The notes beneath the pieces are model-generated. The model had not been told where the DNA came from, made no database searches, and was given only the letters and a program-made list of their open reading frames with translations. This document shows positions 22,706-34,700 of a stretch of 35,443 bases of DNA, in pieces. Position numbers and translations under genes: made by a program. Each line of letters opens with the position of its first letter. Positions within the stretch are counted from its first letter, which is position 1. The stretch comes from Parcubacteria group bacterium (GTDB lineage Bacteria; Patescibacteriota; Microgenomatia; UBA1400; PJMF01), in NCBI GenBank assembly GCA_943350175.1, contig CALQZX010000011.1, forward strand, positions 1-35,443, written 5' to 3'.

Positions 22706-25700
22706 TTAGCATTAGCAATGTTATCAGGCATCATTTCTGCAACCATCGTCCAATCGCTCATTCTTTCTGGTTGAATGATGGCAAATATTTCTTCTCTAGA
22801 ATAGCCTTTACCGACCAGCAAATTGTAGGCATCTAGGGCATGAATAATTAGTCCAGATTGAACAAAGCGACCAAAATATTTCTCCACAGCGATTAGATAA
22901 CTTCTGAGGTATTTTTTATTTTGAAAATTAAATCTGTAAGATCTCATGTCTTGCCTCGCTTCTGCGAAAGGGCTTATTAACTGCAGATCCATAAAAATTT
23001 CAGCTTTTCTCCAAAAACCTATTTTATTATTGGAACCAAGACGACCTGCAACTACTGCTATGAGCTCATCAGCCAATGAATTGTCTGCGTCGATTCTGCT
23101 ATTAGAAAGAAAATCATTAAATAACTGATTGGCCTCATCATCATTAGATGTTTGAGTAGAAATAAAATCATTAAATTTTTTATTCATCTTGCCATCATAA
23201 AAACCACCAAAAAGCTTCACTTCTTTCAAAAGACCATTCCATGAATGTTGTCGCTCATGCTTAAATTGCTCACCATTCATAGTACCAACCACAATAACTT
23301 GATTTGTTACGAATGGAAAATTCTCAGTATAATTAGCAGCAAAAGCTTGCCTTGGAAGGTAGCTCACGACAGTCAACCAATAAGTTATTATCGATACAAT
23401 TCCTTTTTTAGGCGTCTTGATTTCATAATCTGCTGATACCCTAGCAATATTTAACGCATTGGTTTCAAAAACTATTTTAGATCCTACTCTTTGTACTTTT
23501 ACTGAACCAATAGGTTTAATGTCAAAAGTTTCTTCAAAAAGCTTGTATGGATCTGCGTTAGGAACAACAATTTCCTTAGCTTTGACTATTTTCTGCCCAT
23601 ATTTATCAATGAGAAGGGTGAGTTTATCAATGGAGCTTTGCTCTAGATTATTTTTTCTTGCAAGCTCTAAAAATTGTGTTTTTAAATCATCAATCTCAAA
23701 GTCAGGGTTTCTTATAATAAAATCAGCAATAAAAGCCTGAGTTTCTGCCATGGATTTTTTGAGAGATATTGAAGAATCATTTGATAAATAACTCAAGCCG
23801 TGTGGCTGCATTTGACTAAAATCAATTCTTTCCTGACTCAGCAATAAAACTAGTTCTGCGTATGGATATTCAGCAAAAACTCCATGTTCTTTTATCTCTC
23901 CAGTAGAAGAATATCTTTTAGTCCAAAAAGAATCATAGATGGCCTGTGCAAAAACAGCATCTTGGATGGTTAATCTGTGACCAATAATCGCATCTTCGCT
24001 AATACCATAAGAAGCTAGGTCGCCAATATCTCCATTAACAGCAGCCGCTTGTCCGCCAAATTCTTCTAAATCAAACACATAAGCTAATTCTTTTTGCTCC
24101 CCTCCTGGAATAAATCCGGAACCAACTAATTTAAATTTTGTTGAAGTTGGATCGCCAATGGTAACGCTAAGATGAGATAAGTCTGTTGAGGCTCCAAACA
24201 ATTCTTTCACTCTACCAAACCCAGAGTTCTCCAGTGATTGATCGACTGATCGGTAATTATGTACTATTTGTGCATTTCTAAAATAATTCTTAATCCAATT
24301 TATGTTTTCAGTTTGTTCAAAAAAGTCAGGCTGCTCTCTAATTACTTCGGCCATAAAACGAATTATTTCTTGACGCGATTCAGCAGCAATTTCATCAAGG
24401 ATTTCTGCTTTAGCAAAGATTTGATCTTCTGGTTTTAAACTAGAAATACGCTGTTCTGATTTAATGATGGGCAATATTTTTTCATTGTAAATTCTTTCAG
24501 CTAAGAGATGCAGTTGATTGCTCTCGTTTTTTTTGGTTGCTACATAATTCCTACTTGCTGGCAATATATAATTGTTTCTAAAATCTTTAACTAGAGATTT
24601 TAATTGCTCTGAAAATAGAGAAATATTTTCTGAATTGGCCGTACTAATCAAACTCAGCATTTCTATCAACTCTGCTGGTAAATTAGAGAATTGGTCAAAT
24701 TGTCCCACATTTGGAGAGAAACCATTTTCAAGATCTGATTCTAGAAAATAACCTAGTGAGATAATGTGACCGTCAACATTACTAAGGTACTCATAATTAT
24801 CGGTTAGCTGATAAGCACGATGGTTGAAGATTGCTTCTACAATTCCGATAGTGGCATCGTGCTCCCATTCGTAATTAAATATTAATTCCTCTTTCAATTT
24901 TTTAAGTTCATCTAAAGTAGTCGCTTCATTAATCAAAGACACAGCTTTTTTGACATGATTCATCTCCTGAGATTCATTATTTTGATTTTCTACTTTTCTT
25001 TCCTCATCTCTCTCTCCACCTCCAAAACTCTCAATCCATTTTTGCATAGACTGCGCCGTGTGCAGAGCAACCATGTTGTCAGCGTTTTTAAAGCGGATGG
25101 AGAGAACGACATCTTTTAGATAACCAGCATCGTCTAAAACGTAGTGGGCAGAAGCAATGGTCATGGCGGATTTTTGGGTTGGAGTCAGGGCTGGACCGGC
25201 AAAACGATGACCGGTGGCCAATTGTTCAGTAAGCAAAGATTCCACTGCAGCGGTGGTTGGCTGGTTTTTGGCGTCAAGCGGTTGACCAGCGACATTGAAT
25301 TTTTTCAAGCCAAAGCCTGACATCATTGCTGGTGCCTGTAAGTTAGTTAGCCCGGATGCAAAAAATTGCGAGAAGCGATTGAGTGGCGCGTGCCAACTAC
25401 TCGGCAAAGTCGCCACAATCCCCGCTACCAAAGATTTGATATTGCTTTGGGCTGCGGCCAGAGTAATTTGCTGTTCCATAATCTGCAGCAATAAAACTTT
25501 ACGCTCAGTGCTAGCTTGCTGCCAACTAAGTAAATCTAAACCGTTGCTAAATCTAGCCAAATCAAGATCATCATCGATTGCATTATTACCAAGCAAAATA
25601 CCAGAAATCTCATCATCAGACAAATCTAGAGTTTTACGATTGGGTCCAAGCAAAGTCAGCTGCAAAATCAAGGCTGGACTACGCAGACGTGAGCTTTTTG

Positions 25701-28700
25701 GCAATTGCTCTTCTGACAAACTACGAGCAAAGTTGGCTACTTCATTGACAGCTTTAAATAACTTTGGTGCACTGACATTCAGTTCAATTTCATGGAAATC
25801 TGCTTTTGCTTTTAAAGCTTCAGCATTTGGGCTAATGCCAAATTTTGGCGGAGCCTGAGCAGTCGTATCCAATTGAACTTTTAATTCTTTACGAGAAACA
25901 ACGTCCTCGTAAACTCTACCTACGAATTTAGCCATAAAAGCCTCTGTCTGACCTCCATCCCAAACTTCATGATTAGTACTAGTGCTATAAGCAATTTCTT
26001 TGCCATCAGTCTGGACTAAAGTAACAAAGTTGGCATTAGGAAATTGACGACGAGCAAGATTGGCTGCCTCAACAGTGCTGGTGCCCAAGTCATCACTGAC
26101 AACATCTTTTTGCAAATCAATGATCAAGACTGGTAATAGGTCAAATTTGGCCTTATCTGCAGCACTCAATTGATCAATATCTTTTTGAGATAAGATGATT
26201 TTGCCATCCATGAAGGCCATTTCCATCTGGTAATCTGGCTTAACAACTCGATAGCCATTTCTAGGCAGCAAAAATGATTTTTCATCTGCAGAACGGTTGT
26301 AAGAAGAAAAGAGCCTGGTGACTTTATTCTCAAACAAAAGTTTATTTACAAGACTGGCTGAATCGACAGTATCTTGAGTGGACAACTGCCATTCTTGATA
26401 GCTATAAGATAAAGTTTCGAGATATGCACTTTTAACAATCTCTTTCAAGGTTGAGCGATTATTATCAATCGAACCTTCTTCACCAACACCTAAATTTAAT
26501 AATGATTTCGCAACTCTAGTCTCGTCAAAAGTCACTGCATTGATGTCACTTTCTTTTCCCTGATTTTGGATGGCATCTAAATTCAATTTGGAATATCTAC
26601 GCCATGGAGAAGTAACATGATTAAGGGCAGAAGCAAGAATTTGGTGATTCCAAACCATATCACGATAACTGGCTGTCTGACCACTTGGTAGTTCTATACT
26701 GAGTTCACCCTCTCCAGCAACTTTTAAAATTTGCAATGGATGACTCTCAGCAGTTAGTGTACCTCGCTCAGATTCGATGATCTTATTTAAGGCTAATTCT
26801 CTATATAAGAAAGGCTGGTTTAAGATTTGGGCCAAGTACTCCATTTTTTCCTTGGTGGACATGCCTGGAGTTGAGAGGATTTTATTTAAATAATCCTTTG
26901 CATTCTCACCTCGCAATTCCTTCATTGAAGAACGAATAATATCATTAATTTGTTTGCCTAAAATAAAGCTCGTTACTTTCTCTTGCCCACCTTTAGCAAT
27001 TTTTTGAGTCCACTCCAAAAACTGGATAGGTCCGCGGATGACAGCTGTCTGCCAGCGAACTCTGAAAGGAGAGGCCGTGAGTTCCCAGTCTATTTTTAAC
27101 TCAGTGGTTTTAGTAGTTAGTTGCAAAATTTTTTGCAACTCTTCGTCAGTTAAATCCTTGGAATTATCAGCGGCCTGATTCTTTAAATGTAGATACATTG
27201 CAGCTGTTTGTTGTTTGCTTGACTTGGCAATTGGTTGTTGGCCGCCTTCATCAGCTTGCTTGGTAAAAGATGCTGCAAAAACTTCTTGGCATTTTTTTTG
27301 CTGTTGGCAAGCAGAATGAATATCATTGATTAAAGTTTTTTCTTGGAGGGCCCTGGAGCTTCTGTTCAGAGAATTACTAATACTTTCAACGAAATTCCAA
27401 ACTGGTTGAAAGAGGAAGTCTGGGAGTAGATGAATATTGTTTAACCAAATTCCAACATTGTCAGAAATAATAGAGTAATTAATAAAGATATTTGGCATGA
27501 ATGGAGCGAGCCAGTTAGGCAAGACTGCGCCAAGACCCATGAATAAAGGACTATTATTTTGAGCAGAATCTGGAGAGACAAGCTCATACTGCTCTCCTTC
27601 AAAAGCGAAATAGAGAATTTCTTGGTCAGCAGCAATTGCTCCTTCAAAACCTTGGAATACAGTCTTACCCTCATTTGGTCCAAAGTTTATTCTTCCAGCC
27701 TGGGCTGAACTTGGCCAAAAAACACCATTCTCATCAGTAAAACCATCTCCTGGGACGACCATGGAAATATGGCCTTCCGTAACTGCGATAGTTGGTTTTC
27801 CTTGATCGGCCAATATTTTAGCTTGCTCAGCAGAAACAGGATGCCAGCCCAAGTCAAAAGCAAATTGTGACTTTAGCCAAGCCAACATGTCTGTCGCCGA
27901 TTGTTCCTTGTTATTAAGCCAGTGTGGAATTTCAGCTCCCATAGCCTTAGTCACGTCAGATACGAAAATATTGCAGTAAGTATCGAGGCCGAGATAGCGT
28001 AATCCGTTAGTGACATTAAAGAAACTAGTTATCTTGAGATAATTCTCTCTACTGAAAATCTTTGCGTAGCTTGGAATAATCGACTGATCAACTCCCTTCC
28101 ACCTATCATCATTTCCATTAAAATTATAAGTACCGTCTCCATTGTCTTGAGCGCTAGTAAATCCACCAAAAGGATTTTTGACGTTTAAAGTAATGGGTTT
28201 GAGCGTCGAATTTTCTAAAGCACCCTGATAAGCTCCAATCGAACCTAAAATATTATCCGCATACACAAAACCACCTTGAGAGCTAACATTGTCACTGAAT
28301 AAATTTTTAAATGATCCTACATTGTATAGTGCCAAAGTATCTTTCCAATTATGATTGCCAAGAACTGGATCATCATAAATTGACTTGAGAATACGTGCGC
28401 CAGTCAAAACATTAAAGTATGGATCCTTTAACTCGGCTGAATTTGGTCTGCCTGGAAGTGCGTGCGGCCCATCTCCAGGTGTAATTTGCATTAAACCGAT
28501 AGTTCCAGCGTCACTAACCCAGGTCGCTCTACTATCACCATAATCACCAGTTTCCCATTGCATGACTCCAACAAGAACAACAACAGGCACTCCAGTTTCT
28601 ATAGCAGCGGCTTCTGCAGCACCACGGTACTCAAGATTAATTGCCTGGATATCTGCTGGCAACTGATCGAAAGTCATATTTTCTAATCCTAAAGAGTCTT

Positions 28701-31700
28701 TTATCTTAACTATCATTGGGCTTTCTGCAGGCAAAACACCGTCACTCGTGACGTAAACAATTGAGGTTGGCTCAACACCTTGACTCAAAAGTTTGAAAAA
28801 ATTGGCGCGATACGGGAAATCTTTTGCAAAAGTTTCAGGTTGATTCAAAAATTGAGCAAAACTAAGAGCAAACTCTGCATTTGAGCCTTTGATTTGGTTC
28901 TCGTCATTATTTTTTCTAGCAGAGTTTTCAGCAAAATCTTGGTTTGGATCACTTTGGAAATAGCTGCCTGGAGTACCAGCTTTGCCAAGATAAAAAAGAT
29001 TGTAAAAAGCAGTTTGAACGTCATTTTGGCCAGTGCTGTTCGGAGCATTATAGAAAGTGGCATCCACCAAAGCCTGAGCAATTATCATGGATTCTTCCTG
29101 CTCAGTCGCTGCCGCAATATTAATCTGCAGATAATCACCATGGTCTGCAATCGTATATGGTTTAGATGAAGAAGAAACTTTAACAAATCTAATATTCTTT
29201 GGCAACCGATCAGTTAGCCACGAATAACCCTTAATAATTTTGTCCACATCACTTACGTTGGCGCTTGAAAAACTACCCTCGTAGTCTACGAAGTTGAAAG
29301 AAACATTTTCTCCTGAAGACAAATTATATGTTAGGACTTTTGGTACTTGGCCAGAGCTAAGAGCCTGATCCTGAGCCGCACTAACTTCAACAGTAAAAGC
29401 AATACTTTGATCAACCTCTTGAATAGCTTCTGCAACTGGAAGAGCGGGAGGAGCGGCAATACTTACAGCATCATCAATTTTGCTAAATTGTCTATAACCC
29501 TTACCTCCAACTTGATGTAAATTGCCAGATCCTCGTGCCCATTTGGCAAATTGACCTTCTCCAGTAGCTGGATCATGCATCAGGACATCTTTTGTAATTG
29601 TCCAAGTTTCGTCTTTTGGATCTTCGCCCTCTAGATAACCTTTTTGAATGTTGGTAGTGGCGTATATTCTGCCCTGAGCATCAATTTTGGTAATTGTAAT
29701 CCAGTGTGGGTCGCCCCCTTTCAGATAAAGTAAGTCGCCGACTTTCACAGGGTGAGCCTTAGAATCAAAATTGGCAATTGAATCAGTTACCGTCGTCCAT
29801 TGGTATTTATCTTCTGGAAAAATGCGCTGCAAATCTGGAAGGTTATCGTTATCATTCCCATTATTAAAGTCATTCATTTGGTTAAAGTCGTTTGGCACAA
29901 TTTCTTTGCCATTACTATCTACATCACCAATATAACCACCATCCCTCATCAATGCATAAGATAGCGGCCCACAAATTGTGCCCCCGCCAGCAGAAGTATG
30001 CAAATATTGTTTATCCATGACTGTAATTGTCGCCTCACCCTCAGCTTCATATTTGCTGCCGTCAATGTAGGCACCTGTGGCAGCATCATCTAATGAAATT
30101 TCTGTAGCTACCGGCTCAACTGGAACAACTGGTGCTTCTTGACTGTCAGAGCTTTGATCAAAGACTGAACTAGAGAATTCTAACTGAGTTTGAATTTGAC
30201 GTTGATTAGTTGATTTTTGGTTGTCATTGGTGCGAGCTGTTCCTCGAATCATTGCCACCTGAGCCTGTTTGCCATCTTTGCTAAATTTGCCATATACTTT
30301 TTGGAAATCAGCAGAAGCAGTTGGACCAGAAAAAGTACGAATACGAATCATCCCATCTGGAATAACTTTGCCATCCTCAAATCCATAATTGGCATCCATA
30401 GTCGTAATTGAAGTAACAGTGCCCTCTGCATTTTTAACTACATTTAAAACACCAAAAATATGGCCTGGATTTTCAGAGCCCTTGTTGTAAACAATGCCAA
30501 TGTCTCCAGTTTCAAAAACTGATAGGCTGTGAACGACATATTCATCATATTCTCCGTTGTAATAGTGCCCATCTAGACTACTTGCTAATTCTGAACTAAT
30601 AAAATTCTTGGCTTCTGCTACTCCATTTTTGGCGCCAGTGATATTAATTGGCACATAATTTGGATTGCCAAAACCCATTTTGACAAACAAATCAACAAAG
30701 GTAACACACTGTACTTCTTGACTTGGATAATTCTGCAAATAAGCAACATATTGTTCATCTGCATAGACCATTCCTTGTTTGAACACGTCATCATTCAATA
30801 AAGCAGCAAAAGGAGAAGCTGCTAAACCTTCTTGCAAAACCACGCTTGGCAAAACACCTTTGCCGGCAGCACCACTGTCTTGCCAATCATTGAGAATATC
30901 AGCAATTAGAACTAGAGCTTGCTCATTAGCTGTAGCTGGCACGAAAGTTGGATCAAAGTATTGACTACTCATTACCACTGGTGCCTCTGCTACAGCAGTT
31001 TCCACAACTGCCGGAACTTCTACTGCCGGCTGCACCGCTGGAGCAACTGGAGCCGCCGCAGTTTCTGCAGGCACAGCAGACTCAATAGGCGTTTCAACAA
31101 CCTCTCCTGCTGCTGGCGTTTCTTTAACTGGTGGAACTGGGGAGGCTGGTTTGATTAGATTGTAAAAAAGCACCAAGATAGTAATCACAATTGCTGCCGC
31201 ACCAATCACTTTGAATATCCTATTGGCTGTCTTATTGGTTTTTAAAAAATCTCTGATCTGTTTGGCTCGCTCTTTTAAGCGCAAACTTAATTTCACTTTG
31301 ACGGCTGGTGCTTCTGGAGTGCCAGCAGCGGCTTTTTTGGCGGCTTGAGCGGCAGCGCGAACAGCACGTCTCTCAGCTAATTTTGCCAACAACTTACGAG
31401 TGGCAAAAGCTAAACCAGTGCCTGCCGCGGCAGCACCGGCGGCAGCTGGAGCGGCATTTTTCTTAGTTGCTTGCCAAGCCCTGGAGAACCAAGACTCTGC
31501 TTTGGCTGGGGTTGTTGTAGGAGTGGTGGTGACAGGAACAACTGGAGCTGTGGTTGCTGGCACAGTGGTGACAACTGCTGCAGTGGGAGCTGTAGTGGGA
31601 GCTGTAGTTGCAGCCGCGCTCGACTTAGCAGTCTGATGCTCTTCCAACCATTTTTCTAATTTATCTAGCGAGTCAATTGAGTCTTCAGCCCAGGTAGCTT

Positions 31701-34700
31701 GTTCAGTAGACGTTGCGCCAAGGAAAATGGCGGTTTTGCGATTGCGAGCCAATAGCCCTCTGTTCTCTTTCACCTCCTCATTAGTTCTATTCACAAAAGA
31801 TTGCCAATTGCTAAAAGAAGTAACATTTCTAAAGAATGGAGTACCATTGTTAAAGACAATGTAAGGGTTGTTTAAATTGCTAAAATCAGCGGCAGTGATG
31901 TATTTGGAGGTGGTGAGTTTTTGCACTTGCTCAATCTCTCCCACTTTAGCCTGCAGCTCTGCCACACGCTGATTGTAAGTGACAAAATCAGCAATTTCTG
32001 GCACTTCCTGGCCTGCTGCCTTGAGTTGCTGTCTGACTTTGGCAAATTTTTCACTCTGGCGAGAGTCAGTCAGCTTACGCAACTTGTCAATCTGCACCAA
32101 TAATTGAGCAGCGCGCATGTTCTGCGTATCTGGCAACACGTAACTTTCGCCAATGTTAATCAAATAGATGGCAGCAGCATCTTCCAATTCGGCACGCAAT
32201 CGAAGCAAATAAGCATTGCGATCTTGAAGAGTTCGAGCCAAATTAGTTAGATCACTTAACAAATTATTTTGATCCAATTTGTTGTCACGCATGTGTTCGA
32301 TGGCACTATTCAGCATGTCCAAATTTAAGTTGAGCTCTGCCAAGGCCATTGAGCCTAAAGCGCCGTCAGCTTTTAAACCATTAAGTAGATTTCTCATTGA
32401 TGAGAAGAAATTATTCTTGCTGACTCTAATAACAGCAGGTTTGGTATGATCAGCACTTTTCTCTAGGGTTTTGAGAGCATGATAAGCTTCTCTGGCTCCA
32501 ACTCTGATCGCGCCAAACAGATCGGTTTTGCTACCTGCAGTCAGCAATTGTTCTTTGAGGGCTTCAAGCTGGGCCCCATTTTTGGCAATTTCTGCTTGCA
32601 TAGCTTGCAAGTCAGCAATGTCAACTGGACTTAAAGCGACAACTCCTTCGTTGATTACAAGGCCCAAAAAATTAGTAGTCTCGATTTTCATTTCACCTGC
32701 ATTTAAAGTTTTAGTGATCTCTTTATTCGCCGCTGCGACAGAATTTAGAGCTGCATTAGTATCGACTAAAGTTTGTCTAATCAGAGCTTCTTTGGTGTCA
32801 ACTAAAACTTTGATGTAACGCTGCACGCAGACGTTTTGACGACCGTGATCATTGATGACTTTGTTGCGAGTTTCGCTAAGTTTGGCAAGGGCAGCCTGCT
32901 TCTTGGCGGCGGCTTGATTGCTAAAATCCTTAGCTCTGTTTTGTTCATTATTGGCTTGAGCCAGTGCAGCCTCTTGACTTAATTTTTCTGATTCTGCAAA
33001 AAGACGATCGGCCTCCGCCACTCCGTCTTGGACAGCAGCTTTAACTTCCTGGCAGTCGGAACAAGTTTGACTTGGAATAACTTTCTCTAGCTGAATTTCC
33101 TCATCATCAGCTTTAACAACGCGCAGAAGTAATCCAGTACCAAAATCAATTTGGTCATTAATCTTTAAAACACCATTGGATTGCCACTGACCATTAATGC
33201 GTAGGGTGGAATTATTATAGTTTCTAATTATCCAACTTCCCCTTAATTGAATATTAAATAAACTAAATAGAGGATTAAGAATGGGTTCTTTATAAGATAG
33301 ATAAGCATGAGTTGGATTAAATTTAGAACTATAAAGCGTTGGTTCATTAGAACTTCCAAAAATAATTGCGCGGGAGATATAATCTTTTGCCAAATATGAT
33401 AATCGTCCAAGAGCTGCATTAGTATTGCCCGCATTATTCAATCCAACAGAACCAACACTTGTTGACGATGAAAAACTCATATTAGCAATATCTGTCACAA
33501 TCACTTGAGAGTCCATCTGAGGAGCTATTACCGCTACTGGCAAGCGGCCGCGTAAATTAATTTGCACCAAAGATCCATCAAGCTGCTGCAAAGAGTCACC
33601 TTTGGTATGGCGATGCCCTATAAACCACTTTACTTTCTTCCAATCGAAACCCAAAGTCTTTTTTTGCTTTCCAAATAATGTTTCAGCAGTTTGACGAATT
33701 TCAGACTCGCTAGCATAAAATTGATTGGTTGAATCTTGATTATCAGTCCAGGTCAACAGCCAATAAGCCTTCTCTGTTTTATTATTAATATCTGTGAGAC
33801 TCAAATTGTCAAAATAATAATCCTGGCCATAAAGATTGGCGTTCAATTGTAAATTTGGAGCACTGTGAGTAAATACTCTAATTGATCCGTCAGAGTTTTT
33901 TTGCAATGCCATAAGAGGCATTTCTTGTTCAAAACGATCCCAGGCATCAATAAAATCTCGTCCAAAGTTGGATTTCATCCAAGCTAAAACAACTTCTGCT
34001 TCACCTGGATTACCACTCGCTTGCTTAATAAACTTTCTAAATGGTACGAACAAACTGTCATGGTTACCTTTCAAGTAATAGAATGAACTTGGCATCAATA
34101 CTTTTAGGTCCATGACTGCCTTCATTAAGCTCAAAGAACGAGCCATCTCTTTATTAGCGTCTGGATCATTTGGAATATCTGCAAAATTAATGTGGATCCA
34201 ATTATCTTTAACTTCTGAATGCATGCCGTCACCAAGCAATACAAGCTTAACTAAATTCCTGGAAAGTGCCTCCAATAAAGTCATTTCTCCAAGTGCAGTT
34301 TGCACCTTCATCGCAAATAAATCTGCAAGCAAATCAGCTTTTGCATGCAGATCGGAAACTGCAATTACTGGCTTATCTTCTTCTAAAACAACCACACCTG
34401 GCTCGTCCTTTAAAACTTCAGTGACTTTCTTCAGAGAGTCTAGATACATTTCCTTATCCTGAGGCATATCAGCGCTACTCTCCACTCTTAACCTATTTAA
34501 TATTTGTTGAATTTCTGATTGCGTTTGAGCAGATCTATCATTTTGAGCAACCTGAACAGATGAATTCGCTTTTTTATAAGCTAAGAAACTTGCATATTTT
34601 GAATTTAATTCCAATTGCAAGGGCTGGCCACTCAAATTAACTTTTTTGATGTATTTATTACCTTCACTTAGTTTGTTATCTATGGATTTGATCTCATCTA

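Noticed and set aside
25295-25858. 187-aa + strand ORF
   Set aside because: Antisense to the giant ORF; composition looks like a reverse-frame artefact with no recognisable motif.
31400-31659. + strand Ala/Val/Gly- and Cys/Ser/Gly-rich ORFs
   Set aside because: Antisense translations of the Thr/Ala/Pro-rich linker; low-complexity artefacts.
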